DNA of 64,000 nucleotides from Trichocoleus sp. FACHB-46 (GCF_014695385.1 NZ_JACJOD010000013.1:1-64000); one strand, 5' to 3'; numbered from the stretch's first letter, positions 8,370 through 17,584 are shown. Made by a program: numbers and translations. Notes: generated by a model not told the origin, from the letters alone.

Positions 8370-9602
8370 TTAGGGATTGGCTGCTCTGAGCACCTGAATC
8401 CAATCGAGTAAGAAAAGATTGCCAATTTTTTCTGCCAGTATCTGGGCTTCTTGATAGAAGTCTTTGGCCCAGTCTGACTGCTCCAATTCTGCCCAAATTG
8501 CCCCAATATTCGCCAAAGTTGTGATCTCGCCTGGGCGATCCTCTAATTCTCGATAGAGGATCAGGGCTCGATTGTAAAAATCCAAAGATCGCTGAGGTTG
8601 TTTCAGGTCTCGGTAGGCAAAGCCAATATTGTTGAGGGTGGTGGCTTGTCCTGGACGATCGCCTAGGGTTTCCCGAATTGCCAGGGCTTGGTGATAGAGA
8701 TCTAAAGCTTGGTGTAACTGACCTGCATCGCGATAGGCAAAGCCAATGTTATTAAGTGTGGTAGCTTCGCCAAAGCGATCGCCCAAGTCTTGTCGAATCA
8801 GCAGAATTTGATTGTGAATCAGCAAAGCTCGCTGAGGCTCACCCAAATCGCTATAGACAGAGCCAATGTTGTTGAGGGCTGTCGCTTCTCCAGTGCGATC
8901 GCCTAATTCCTTTTGAATTAGGAGTGCTTGCTTGAAATATTGCAATGCTTTGCGGGGCTGACCCAAGTCACTGTAAATCAAGCCGACATTATTCAGCGTT
9001 GCTGCTTCTCCAGCGCGATCGCCCAACTCACGCCGGATCGGTAGGATTTGGTTGCATAACAGTAAAGCTTGCTTCGGCTGACCCAAGCGAATGTAAGCCA
9101 AGGCAATGCTGTTTAAGGTAACTGCCTCAACTCGGCGATCGCCCAATTCTCGAAAGATCGCAAGAGCTTGGTTGAAAAACTCTAAAGCTCGTTGGGGTTC
9201 TCCTAGCTGGCTATAAACAGAGCCAATATTGTTGAGCGTGGTCGCTTGGCCAAACAAAGGTAAAACCACGGTTTGCGGAAAACACTCTCCTTGGACTTCC
9301 AACTGGGGTTGGCCTAAGGCGCGTTGCAGCACTAAAGCTTGCTGAAGAAATTGCAAAGCTTGCTGCGGTTGCCACAACCGAATATGCGCTAACCCGACTT
9401 GATTCAGAGCGATCGCTTCCTTGGGCGTGTCACCCAAAGTTCTAGCTAATTCCAGGTTTTGCTCAGAGAGGGTTAGGTATTCCCGAAATTGATTTTTACC
9501 GTAGCAAGCGATCGCTTGGTTGCGGTGCTGTTCCCATGCCTGTACAGGACTTGAAGACTTCTCCATTAATGCGCTTCCAGGGGAGATTAGGTGAGCTGAC
9601 AT
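8370..9602 (-). CDS. Tetratricopeptide repeat protein, eight 40-residue repeats
   Basis: The 410-residue protein is almost entirely TPR of the 40-residue, kinesin-light-chain-like type, each unit reading roughly TLNNIG-x-x-Y-x-x-LG-x-P-x-x-AL and ending ELGDR-x-GE. I count eight units from about residue 58 to the C-terminus; the first carries an extra 18 residues or so (around GECFPQTVVLPLFG). Such arrays are protein-protein scaffolds. There is no signal peptide, effector domain or partner gene nearby, so the role is unknown. Start ATG 9602 (AAGG before it); an in-frame ATG at 9566 is possible. The GDR triplet is encoded by GGCGATCGC, giving HIP1-core sites at exactly 120-bp spacing. Confidence 0.88.
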   Translation of the reverse strand: MSAHLISPGSALMEKSSSPVQAWEQHRNQAIACYGKNQFREYLTLSEQNLELARTLGDTPKEAIALNQVGLAHIRLWQPQQALQFLQQALVLQRALGQPQLEVQGECFPQTVVLPLFGQATTLNNIGSVYSQLGEPQRALEFFNQALAIFRELGDRRVEAVTLNSIALAYIRLGQPKQALLLCNQILPIRRELGDRAGEAATLNNVGLIYSDLGQPRKALQYFKQALLIQKELGDRTGEATALNNIGSVYSDLGEPQRALLIHNQILLIRQDLGDRFGEATTLNNIGFAYRDAGQLHQALDLYHQALAIRETLGDRPGQATTLNNIGFAYRDLKQPQRSLDFYNRALILYRELEDRPGEITTLANIGAIWAELEQSDWAKDFYQEAQILAEKIGNLFLLDWIQVLRAANP

Positions 9603-9893
9603 TACTGCCTTCAGCTTTGCCTGTCAGGGATGTAGAGGAGCGATGCAATAGTATGGCTGAGATTGAGGGCACTTTATAGTAAGTGACCCATTCCCGTAAT
9701 TTTACATACTTAATGCAGCCTTTGAAGTGCCCTTTCAGTTTGGTGAAACCAGTGTCATCTATCTTAGGGTATAGGAGCAATTTAAAGCATCCGCATACGA
9801 AACATACTTTAGCTAGATTGACTAAAGTTTTAATAGTTATTTTGGTTTCGGATTAACAGCTGATTTATTTCTGACTTAATTTATCTCTGCGGT
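9603..9893. other. Intergenic region, nothing recognised
   Basis: About 290 AT-rich bases between two minus-strand genes. The minus-strand frame at 9496-9780 overlaps the start of the TPR gene and has no family resemblance. The TPR promoter should be here, but no convincing boxes or terminator were seen. Confidence 0.35.
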
Positions 9894-10970
9894 CTAGCCG
9901 CCGTTGACCGACCAGTGCGGCGGGTCGCCTAGCAGCTTATACACTCCATAAGAAGCTCCAACTTTCATCAAAGCGGGATTCTCGCCATCGCGAGGAGCAG
10001 CAATACTCACTAGTTGACCGCTGCTGTCTCTGATTTGCAGTGTCCCTTCCCAACTAATGAACCAATCGATCGCCAAGCCTTGCGTATGCAGCGATCGCAA
10101 AGCTACAGGGTTAGTACCAATTCCGTAGGCATCAATCATTTGCTGAGCCGCTTGCACAGAGCCAGCATTGGTGTAATGCACCCAGTCAATGTCTACCCCC
10201 AACATGGTGGTCACATCTTGAGGCCGAATTTGAGAGCGGCTAATTTTGGCAGCAAAATGCATCAGGTAAGCGCGCTCCGGGGGACGCAGCGTATTAGTAA
10301 TCTCCATTTTTGCCCCTGCTGTTCGCAAGGCTTTCTCAAAGGCCTGAACTCGCTGTCGAAACGGGGAAGCTAAATCTTCAATGGAATTAGTTGCCAAGAA
10401 AAACTTCACCCAATGGGGACCACTTAAGCGAAAGCGCAACTTTTTGGCATAGTCATCAATCAAGGCGATCGCCGCATTGAGATCTGTCCCCAGTTTTTGC
10501 TGGGTCGTGGCTGCTAACCGCTGTTGCAAGTCATCGCGAAACCGGACATCCCTTTGTTTATAGACTTGGGCTAAGCCTTTGCTGCTCAAAGCTCCAAAAT
10601 CGCCATCCACGGTGAGGGGAGGATTCAGTTGGGCGATCGCGTTGAGGCTCTTTTGCAAATCCTTGACCTCAGCTATGCCAAAGTTGAGGTAATCCAGCAG
10701 TAGAGAGGCAGAGAAATTCGGCACTTTAAATAACAGGCCTTGCTGGAGTGCTAGAGCATAAGTAACCTTGTCCACGACTCCTGTGACAGGCAGATTATTC
10801 TTTTGTTGATAGTTGCGAGTTGCTGTATCGGTTAGCCCGCCGAAGTCTTCATCTACTGCTCCGAGCGCAAACTGGGCTCCTTTGAGAAAGCTTTGCCAAG
10901 CCCCCACTGCTGGCCCTTCAGACCCATTCTGGAGTACAGGTAATCCTAAAGCAGCAATATTAAATGTCAT
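9894..10970 (-). CDS. Peptidoglycan-binding protein with M15-like C-terminal domain
   Basis: The 358-residue protein starts with a PGB_1-type repeat (about residues 10-70: FLKGAQFALGAVDEDFGG, then TRNYQQKNNLPVTGVVD). A second, degenerate PGB-like unit follows at about 100-140 (DGDFGALSSKGLAQVYKQR). The C-terminal part has the zinc-site pattern of M15 peptidases: S293-x-H295-T-x-G-x-A-x-D302 and PPH352W, so a D-Ala or endolysin-type peptidoglycan peptidase is likely. No signal peptide is apparent, which is odd for a wall enzyme and recalls phage endolysins. I start at ATG 10970; a GTG at 10979 would add three residues. Confidence 0.8.
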   Translation of the reverse strand: MTFNIAALGLPVLQNGSEGPAVGAWQSFLKGAQFALGAVDEDFGGLTDTATRNYQQKNNLPVTGVVDKVTYALALQQGLLFKVPNFSASLLLDYLNFGIAEVKDLQKSLNAIAQLNPPLTVDGDFGALSSKGLAQVYKQRDVRFRDDLQQRLAATTQQKLGTDLNAAIALIDDYAKKLRFRLSGPHWVKFFLATNSIEDLASPFRQRVQAFEKALRTAGAKMEITNTLRPPERAYLMHFAAKISRSQIRPQDVTTMLGVDIDWVHYTNAGSVQAAQQMIDAYGIGTNPVALRSLHTQGLAIDWFISWEGTLQIRDSSGQLVSIAAPRDGENPALMKVGASYGVYKLLGDPPHWSVNGG

Positions 10971-11174
10971 AAATTTCACCGGACGCTAGGCAATCCAAAG
11001 GTTGTCATCTATAAATATGCGTTCAACTCTACTGCACTCCTTTGATAAAACTTCAGACGATTAAAAATTGATCACAAGCGATCGCGAATTCCCTAGAACG
11101 GCTCTACTTAATCAACCTCAAACTGAATAGGGCTTTTATGATCAAGGGAAGGAGTTCACTGGTTAACTTTGGGC

Positions 11175-14100
11175 ATGCAACGCATTGTATTGATGGCTGG
11201 GTTTGAGTCTTTTAATGCGGACCTATACCGCAAAGCTGCTCAACTGGCGCAAGCTCGTTGTCCAGAGTTAGAGATTTGCGTATTTAGCGATCGCGACCTC
11301 ACCACCCAATCAGAAGCGATCGCAGCCGCTCTCCAAGGAGCAGATGTCTTCTTTGGCAGCTTGCTGTTCGACTATGACCAAGTGTTGTGGTTGCGCGATC
11401 GCGTGCAGCAAATTCCGATTCGCTTGGTGTTTGAGTCAGCGCTGGAATTGATGAGCCTGACCAAGTTGGGCGACTTCGCCATTGGCGACAAGCCCAAAGG
11501 CATGCCCAAACCTGTCAAGTTCATTCTCGACAAATTTGGCAGCGGCAAGGAAGAAGACAAACTTGCAGGCTACCTCAGCTTTTTGAAAGTGGGGCCAAAA
11601 CTCCTCAAATTCGTCCCGATCCAAAAAGTCCAAGACCTCCGCAACTGGCTGATCATCTACGGCTACTGGAATGCAGGCGGCCCAGAGAACGTAGCGTCGA
11701 TGTTCTGGACGATCGCCGAAAAATATCTCGACTTAGCGATCGGTGAAATTCCTGCCCCGATCGAAACTCCGAATATGGGGCTGTTGCATCCTGACTATGC
11801 AGGTTATTTCGAGTCTCCCAAGCAATATCTAGATTGGTATCGCGATCGCGGATCTGTCCCTTCCGGTAAGGGTGGGTTTAGCACCGAATCTTCGGCTAGC
11901 AATCCTTTCTCTACAAAACCCGCCCCTACAAACGCTACTCTCCCCGTTGTAGGAATTCTCCTTTACCGCAAACACGTTGTCACCAAACAACCTTACATCC
12001 CGCAATTGATTCGCCACTTTGAGCAGGCAGGTTTAATTCCGCTGCCAATTTTCATCAATGGAGTAGAAGGGCATGTGGCGGTACGGGATTGGATGACGAC
12101 GGCTTACGAGCAAGAACAGCGATCGCAAGGCAATACCGAAACGTTATCCCTCTCGAAAGAGGCTGTAGCAGTGGATGCGATCGTTTCTACAATTGGCTTC
12201 CCGTTAGTGGGTGGTCCTGCTGGCTCGATGGAAGCGGGCAGGCAAGTCGAGGTGGCGAAGCGGATTCTCAGTGCCAAAAATGTCCCCTATATCGTCGCGG
12301 CTCCCTTACTGATTCAAGATATTCATTCTTGGACGCGGCAGGGAATTGGTGGGCTGCAAAGTGTGGTGCTGTATTTCTTGCCAGAACTTGATGGTGCAAT
12401 CGATCCGGTGCCACTTGGGGGTTTAGTCGGCGAAGATATTTATCTGATTCCCGAACGAGTCCAACGCCTGACCGGACGATTGAACCGCTGGATCGAACTG
12501 AGACGCACTCCGCCTAGCGATCGCAAACTAGCAATCATTCTCTATGGGTTCCCCCCTGGATATGGAGCTGTGGGAACGGCTGCTTTGTTGAATGTGCCGC
12601 GATCGCTGCTGAAATTCCTGCAAGCTTTGAAAGACCAAGGTTATACGGTCGGGGACTTGCCGGAAGATGGCGAGGAACTAATTCGTCAGGTCAAAGCCGC
12701 CGATGAAGTCTTTACTGATCAGGAGGATACTCCAACTACTTTGGTGAGCGATCGCCAACTAGAGAAATGGTTGGGCTTCCTAAAAACTAGCCGCATTGAG
12801 AAACAGTGGAAGTCGCTGACGGATAGCGGCATTAAAACCTGTGGCAATCAGTTCTGCTTAGGTGGCATTCAACTCGGCAATATTTGGATTGGGGTGCAAC
12901 CACCACTCGGCATCCAAGGCGACCCCATGCGTCTGATGTTTGAGCGCGACCTCACTCCTCATCCCCAGTACGCCGCTTTCTACCAGTGGTTACAACACGA
13001 CTTTCAAGCTAACGCGATCGTCCACTTCGGGATGCATGGCACCGTGGAGTGGCTACCAGGTTCGCCGCTGGGCAATACAGGCTATTCTTGGTCAGATATT
13101 CTGCTGGGCAACCTGCCCAATCTATATATATATGCAGCGAACAATCCGTCTGAGTCGATTTTGGCAAAGCGGCGGGGCTACGGCGTACTGATTTCTCATA
13201 ATGTGCCACCGTATGGTCGCGCCGGACTCTACAAAGAATTGGTGACGCTACGGGACTTAATCGCCGAATATCGCGAAGACCCCACGAAAAACTACGTGCT
13301 CAAGGAAGCGATCCTGAAGAAGATTGCCGACACTGGTTTAGATGCGGATTGCCCTTGCGACGAAGCAAAGAAGCTGGGTATCTCCCTCACTCCAGAAAAC
13401 GCCAAACTCTTCAGCGCTGAGGTGTTCAATCGCTACTTGCTGAAGCTGTACGAGTATCTGCAAGTTTTAGAAAACCGCCTCTTCTCCACGGGGCTGCATA
13501 CGTTAGGAGCAGTGCCTAATGCCGAAATCGTAGAAGGCTACTTGAACGCTTACTTGGGCGAAGAATTGCCAGAACAGGCGATCGCTCAAGTTGCTACTGG
13601 TGCTGACCTCAAATCGCTGACCCAACAATTTGACCTCAACGGCAAAACTCCCAAACTCGAAGCAGCGGTACAAGTTCGAGACTTACTCGCCCAAACTTCC
13701 GATGAGCTAACCAATTTATTGCGAGGCTTAAACGGGGAATATATTCCTCCCGCTCCCGGTGGTGACTTGCTGCGGGATGGCCCTGGTGTCTTGCCCACAG
13801 GCCGCAACATCCACGCCCTCGACCCCTACCGGATGCCTTCACCTGCTGCCTATGAACGAGGCCGAGCGATCGCCCAACAAATCATTGCCCAACACCTCCA
13901 AGAACACCACGCCTACCCCGAAACTGTGGCCGTGATGCTCTGGGGCTTAGATGCCATCAAAACCAAAGGCGAATCTTTAGGTATTTTGCTAGAACTCGTT
14001 GGCGCGGAACCCATCAAAGAAGGCACGGGGCGAATTGTCCGTTACGAACTCAAGCCTGTAGCCGAAGTGGGTCATCCTCGCATTGACGTGCTCGCCAACC

Positions 14101-14975
14101 TCTCTGGCATTTTCCGCGATAGCTTCGTCAACATTATTGAACTGCTCGATGACTTGTTCCGTCGCGCTGCTGAAGCCGACGAACCCGAAGACCAAAACTT
14201 TATCCGCAAACACGCGATCGCCTTGCAAGCCCAAGGTGTCGAAAATGCCTCCGCCCGTTTGTTTTCCAACCCAGCCGGAGACTTTGGTTCCTTAGTCAAC
14301 GATCGCGTAGTAGATGGCAACTGGGAATCGGGGGATGAACTTGGGGATACCTGGCGCGATCGCAACACCTTCAGCTACGGTCGCCAAGATAAAGGCCAAG
14401 CTCGCCCGGAAATTCTCGATACGCTACTCAAAACCACCGAGCGAGTCGTTCAAGAAATCGACTCTTTAGAATATGGCCTCACCGATATTCAGGAGTACTA
14501 CGCCAACACAGGCGGCTTGAAACGAGCTGCCGAACAAAAACGAGGCAAAAAGGTCACCACTAGTTTTGTGGAAAGCTTCTCGAAAGACAGCACCCCTCGC
14601 AGTCTCGAAGATTTACTACGCCTGGAATACCGCACCAAGCTCCTCAACCCCAAATGGGCGGAAGCAATGGCCGCACAAGGTTCTGGGGGTGCTTTCGAAA
14701 TCTCTCAACGCATGACTGCCCTAATTGGCTGGGCTGGTACTGCCGACTTCCACGAATCTTGGGTCTATGACCAAGCCGCCGATACCTACGCCCTCGACGC
14801 AGAAATGGCCGCAAAACTCCGCCAAGCCAATCCCGAAGCTTTCCGTAACATTGTCGCCCGGATGCTCGAAGCCAACGGTCGCGGTTTTTGGAACCCAGAC
14901 CCCGAAAAACTCGCCCAACTCCATCAACTCTACGAACTCACTGACGAGGAGCTGGAAGGAATAACAGTTAGCTAA
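11175..14975 (+). CDS. Magnesium chelatase subunit H family protein (ChlH/BchH paralogue)
   Basis: The 1266-residue protein belongs to the ChlH/BchH/CobN family, large subunits that bind the tetrapyrrole and insert Mg (chlorophyll) or Co (cobalamin) with AAA partners. Strong family blocks include HFGMHGTVEWLPG, YAANNPSESILAKRRGY and HALDPYRMPSP. The N-terminus (MQRIVLMAGFESFNADLY) and length differ from the approximately 1330-residue main ChlH of cyanobacteria, so I read it as a second, divergent ChlH-type copy; CobN-like metal specificity cannot be excluded. Residues about 231-252 are a low-complexity linker created by a palindromic repeat (separate entry). Start ATG 11175 rather than TTG 11169. 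chlI lies 9 kb away on the other strand. It converges on ptuB with overlapping stop codons. Confidence 0.88.
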   Translation: MQRIVLMAGFESFNADLYRKAAQLAQARCPELEICVFSDRDLTTQSEAIAAALQGADVFFGSLLFDYDQVLWLRDRVQQIPIRLVFESALELMSLTKLGDFAIGDKPKGMPKPVKFILDKFGSGKEEDKLAGYLSFLKVGPKLLKFVPIQKVQDLRNWLIIYGYWNAGGPENVASMFWTIAEKYLDLAIGEIPAPIETPNMGLLHPDYAGYFESPKQYLDWYRDRGSVPSGKGGFSTESSASNPFSTKPAPTNATLPVVGILLYRKHVVTKQPYIPQLIRHFEQAGLIPLPIFINGVEGHVAVRDWMTTAYEQEQRSQGNTETLSLSKEAVAVDAIVSTIGFPLVGGPAGSMEAGRQVEVAKRILSAKNVPYIVAAPLLIQDIHSWTRQGIGGLQSVVLYFLPELDGAIDPVPLGGLVGEDIYLIPERVQRLTGRLNRWIELRRTPPSDRKLAIILYGFPPGYGAVGTAALLNVPRSLLKFLQALKDQGYTVGDLPEDGEELIRQVKAADEVFTDQEDTPTTLVSDRQLEKWLGFLKTSRIEKQWKSLTDSGIKTCGNQFCLGGIQLGNIWIGVQPPLGIQGDPMRLMFERDLTPHPQYAAFYQWLQHDFQANAIVHFGMHGTVEWLPGSPLGNTGYSWSDILLGNLPNLYIYAANNPSESILAKRRGYGVLISHNVPPYGRAGLYKELVTLRDLIAEYREDPTKNYVLKEAILKKIADTGLDADCPCDEAKKLGISLTPENAKLFSAEVFNRYLLKLYEYLQVLENRLFSTGLHTLGAVPNAEIVEGYLNAYLGEELPEQAIAQVATGADLKSLTQQFDLNGKTPKLEAAVQVRDLLAQTSDELTNLLRGLNGEYIPPAPGGDLLRDGPGVLPTGRNIHALDPYRMPSPAAYERGRAIAQQIIAQHLQEHHAYPETVAVMLWGLDAIKTKGESLGILLELVGAEPIKEGTGRIVRYELKPVAEVGHPRIDVLANLSGIFRDSFVNIIELLDDLFRRAAEADEPEDQNFIRKHAIALQAQGVENASARLFSNPAGDFGSLVNDRVVDGNWESGDELGDTWRDRNTFSYGRQDKGQARPEILDTLLKTTERVVQEIDSLEYGLTDIQEYYANTGGLKRAAEQKRGKKVTTSFVESFSKDSTPRSLEDLLRLEYRTKLLNPKWAEAMAAQGSGGAFEISQRMTALIGWAGTADFHESWVYDQAADTYALDAEMAAKLRQANPEAFRNIVARMLEANGRGFWNPDPEKLAQLHQLYELTDEELEGITVS
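11866..11929. repeat. Palindromic repeat element inside the chlH paralogue
   Basis: The left arm GTAAGGGTGGGTTT (11866-11879) and the right arm AAACCCGCCCCTAC (11916-11929) are inverted with 12 of 14 matches. The 36-nt centre contains a smaller hairpin (CCGAATCTTCGG). The right arm resembles the AAACCCGCCCCTAC repeats common between genes in cyanobacterial genomes. The element is in frame and encodes a Ser/Thr/Pro/Asn-rich linker, unlike the flanking chelatase sequence. Confidence 0.7.
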
Positions 14976-15661
14976 GCAGAAGCTTCAGGAGTGGAGTAGC
15001 GTTCTAAAAAAGAAATAATCGCGGCACAGAAGCGCACATACTTTCCGTCAGCATCTTTTTGGCTATAGGCTTGTGCTAGCTTCTGGATCTCATCAGTTGA
15101 CAGCCCCTCTAAAACTGGCAAAATTGCCTGAAGTGCGCTGCGTCTGGATGCTTCAAGTTTGGCGTTATTCAACCCCAGTCGCTTAATTGTCTGACTAGCA
15201 GCAGTCTTCATGGCAGGGGAATCAGTTGGCAGAATTTCACCAAAACCTGTGTAGACAAAATAATCAGCGCAGTTTTCCATCAGCGGTGAAACCATCAAGT
15301 CTGGCTGATACCAATCTTTTTTCCAGGGTCCACAGTGTTCTGCCTGTGCCCGCAGTTCCTGAGACTGGTCTCGATTTTGGTCATCGCCTTCTCCTGGGCA
15401 GGAAGCAAGAAGATTGGAATAGTCCAGCGCCAATGGTGGATAATGTGCGCGAGGTTTTAGATGTTCAATATGGCTATTGTTCTTATCAATCCGCAATCCG
15501 CAGTAGCAGCAGAGATAGCCTTGGTCTCGAATTAGTGCCTCATGGACTTTAGGCTTTTGAGGAGATCGAAAGTCATCCCAATGAGGTTTCCAGTTTTCAT
15601 TTTCAAGGGCTTTCCAGGCAGTAAAGCTCTCTGGCTCCTCGCCTTTCTCGATATACTTCAT
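14972..15661 (-). CDS. ptuB: Septu defence HNH nuclease PtuB (TIGR02646-like)
   Basis: The 229-residue protein has an HNH-type fold with zinc cysteines: CCYC at 51-54, H64-x-E-H67 in SHIEHLKPR, N83, then C88 and HC at 109-110. This matches the PtuB/TIGR02646 family, the nuclease of Septu and of some retron systems. It overlaps ptuA by 4 bp (ATGA at 15658-15661), a sign of coupled translation. In known Septu systems the ATPase partner holds the nuclease and triggers nucleic-acid cleavage on phage infection; that activity is inferred here from family and context. The stop overlaps the stop of the convergent chlH paralogue, so the module sits flush against it. Confidence 0.88.
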   Translation of the reverse strand: MKYIEKGEEPESFTAWKALENENWKPHWDDFRSPQKPKVHEALIRDQGYLCCYCGLRIDKNNSHIEHLKPRAHYPPLALDYSNLLASCPGEGDDQNRDQSQELRAQAEHCGPWKKDWYQPDLMVSPLMENCADYFVYTGFGEILPTDSPAMKTAASQTIKRLGLNNAKLEASRRSALQAILPVLEGLSTDEIQKLAQAYSQKDADGKYVRFCAAIISFLERYSTPEASA

Positions 15662-16983
15662 CGACCAAGAATTTCTTTACGGCGAATTAAAACATCTGCT
15701 CTTGCAAATTCTGGTTCATCGTCACCAATTTGCTGCTCAAGCTGGTGTTGCAATTGTCGAGCGCTATCTAAGTTGCCCTCTTCGATCAGCCGGAATAATC
15801 GGCGCAAACTATCTTTAATGGTTTGAGGTCGCTCCGGAACACCCATCACATCTTCCAGAATCCGATTGCTGTCTCTTCCGTAAGAGCTTTCAGGATGCCG
15901 AGCTATTACACCTTGAGGAGTTCGTTCGAGCAGGTAAATCCCTTCAGGCTTAACTTGACTCACAACTTGCGGCGAATGCGTGGTCACAATAAATTGGCAA
16001 TTTGGAAATGTTCGGGTTAAAGCGGGAATCACTTCGCGTTGCCAAGCGGGATGTAGGTGTAGCTCAATTTCGTCTATTAAAACAACACCTTCTCCTTGAA
16101 GTGGATCTGCCAAACCTGGATTAGCGATCGCTAACCGTCGCGCCAAATCCCCCACCATCGCTAATAAACACTTTTCGCCATCAGAGAGCTGGTTGATGCT
16201 CAAATCCTGTCCATACTTTTTCACAGTCATATGAAGAGGAGATCGACGAATTCGAAGATCTGAGAAGCCCTCACCGAGTATCGAGTAGATAGCTTGTCTA
16301 ACTGCTTTTAACTCATCTTTTTGATAATTCGCGTCGTCTCGCCGAGTTTCATTTTCCAGATCCTCCATAAATCTGAACCATTGAAAAAAACTACCAAAGC
16401 TAGAATGTGCACCTGTAAGAGCATTTTCATATGCAGAGGTTTGGTCAAACCAGTTGGTTTGTAGCACCTCAAGAGAAACCTCTAGAACTGCCCGGTTAAC
16501 TGAGTAGTAGATAGCTAAAGGTACGCTAGCCTCTAGATCTTCTTCACACTGACGACGTTTTTCACCAGTGAATCGGTCTAAATCAGAAAGGCTAACATGT
16601 GTATTTGCTGTACTACGTCCAACAAGAGTTTTAGTAAGTGCCCAAGTAACTTTTTGAATTCCAAAAGAGAGTGTAACCTCACCTCTGCTCACCCTCTCTC
16701 CATTCTTTACATCGAACTCATCAAAGTTGTGGCCTTCGGCCAGCTCTGACTGTCTTGCAATAACAAGATGTCCATCTTGCTTCCTAGCGAATGACCCTCT
16801 ACCGTCTGGATCATACTCAATTCTTGTTGTAAGCCAGGAGAGAAGAATTGAGAGACAGTCGAGGATACTTGACTTTCCTACTCCATTAACCCCAATCAAA
16901 ACTATTGGTTCACTATCACTAAATTCCAATGTCATTTCATCAATGCCACGGAACGATTCCATTCTTAGGCGTTTGACTCTCAT
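15658..16983 (-). CDS. ptuA: Septu defence ATPase PtuA
   Basis: The 441-residue protein is an OLD/ABC-type ATPase. Walker A is GVNGVGKS (residues 31-38), the ABC signature INQLSDGE (263-270), Walker B VVLIDE (300-305) followed by IELHLHP, and the switch histidine lies in TTHSPQV (H336). All nucleotide-binding parts look intact. The central 200 residues are the variable helical insertion. No TOPRIM nuclease domain is present, which separates it from OLD nucleases. Paired with ptuB and transcribed first, it forms a two-gene Septu module. An alternative reading is another AAA-HNH defence pair, but the TIGR02646 partner favours Septu. No reverse transcriptase or retron RNA is adjacent. Confidence 0.88.
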   Translation of the reverse strand: MRVKRLRMESFRGIDEMTLEFSDSEPIVLIGVNGVGKSSILDCLSILLSWLTTRIEYDPDGRGSFARKQDGHLVIARQSELAEGHNFDEFDVKNGERVSRGEVTLSFGIQKVTWALTKTLVGRSTANTHVSLSDLDRFTGEKRRQCEEDLEASVPLAIYYSVNRAVLEVSLEVLQTNWFDQTSAYENALTGAHSSFGSFFQWFRFMEDLENETRRDDANYQKDELKAVRQAIYSILGEGFSDLRIRRSPLHMTVKKYGQDLSINQLSDGEKCLLAMVGDLARRLAIANPGLADPLQGEGVVLIDEIELHLHPAWQREVIPALTRTFPNCQFIVTTHSPQVVSQVKPEGIYLLERTPQGVIARHPESSYGRDSNRILEDVMGVPERPQTIKDSLRRLFRLIEEGNLDSARQLQHQLEQQIGDDEPEFARADVLIRRKEILGR

Positions 16984-17233
16984 CTTCGGAATCTGACCTA
17001 CCAGCTTCTATGCTTCAATACTACGTTTTCCAGTTTGAGCCTACACACATAAGTGAGCGAGCCTCAGTTCAAGTAGCAGTCCTTCTGTCCAAAGGGCGAT
17101 CGCTCCTGAACCGCTATTCCTTGTCCAGCTAGCTTGTTTTCCTAGCTACATTTAAGCCCTGGGATAGGGATTCCTCGCGCTGACCAGGTCTAAGCTGGGG
17201 CATACCAAAATTGTTTTAGTTGAGGAAACATAT

Positions 17234-17449
17234 ATGCCCGGCGGTCATGCTAGCCACAAAGGTGCTTCGATCAAACCGAATACAAATGCTAACGGTGTCA
17301 TGGATGATGCGAGTAATCCAGGAGTAGACCCTCAGGCAATCCTTGACCAACCAGAAGGTTATCCTTTTGATGCCCAAGGCCAGGGGGAAGAAGAGACCAA
17401 CCCTGCGGCTCTTGAGCGTGGTCCTAGCCCTTCCGAGGATGCAAAATAA
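17234..17449 (+). CDS. Small hydrophilic protein of unknown function
   Basis: The 71-residue protein (starts MPGGHASHKGASIKPN) is rich in Gly, Pro, Asn, Asp and Glu, lacks cysteine and hydrophobic segments, and is probably disordered. TTGAGGAAAC precedes ATG 17234 with proper spacing, which supports translation. I do not recognise a family. It stands upstream of gshA on the same strand, separated by a hairpin. Candidate roles such as a stress-induced hydrophilin would be guesswork. Confidence 0.6.
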   Translation: MPGGHASHKGASIKPNTNANGVMDDASNPGVDPQAILDQPEGYPFDAQGQGEEETNPAALERGPSPSEDAK

Positions 17450-17458
17450 TCGTAATTT

Positions 17459-17491
17459 GCGGTAGAGCGGAATAGTCAGCAGCTCTACCGT
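17459..17491 (+). terminator. Hairpin after the small hydrophilic protein gene
   Basis: CGGTAGAGC and GCTCTACCG form a perfect 9-bp stem around a 13-nt loop only about 10 nt after the stop codon. The T run (TTTTT) is displaced about 15 nt downstream, so it may be a weak terminator or an RNA-stabilising hairpin. Confidence 0.55.
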
Positions 17492-17584
17492 ACAAATTGC
17501 TGTTTTTAGCTAGGTATCGCTGCATTTCTCCGCTTTCCTTGATACTAGATAAAGAAGACTGCCTAGCTCCATTGAGGAAAAGCC

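Noticed and set aside
9496-9780. Minus-strand frame overlapping the start of the TPR gene
   Set aside because: No family resemblance, no ribosome site, and a different frame from the clear TPR protein.
14972-16983. Septu pair as part of a retron
   Set aside because: TIGR02646 nucleases also occur in retrons, but no reverse transcriptase or msr-msd-like repeat is found within several kb on either side.
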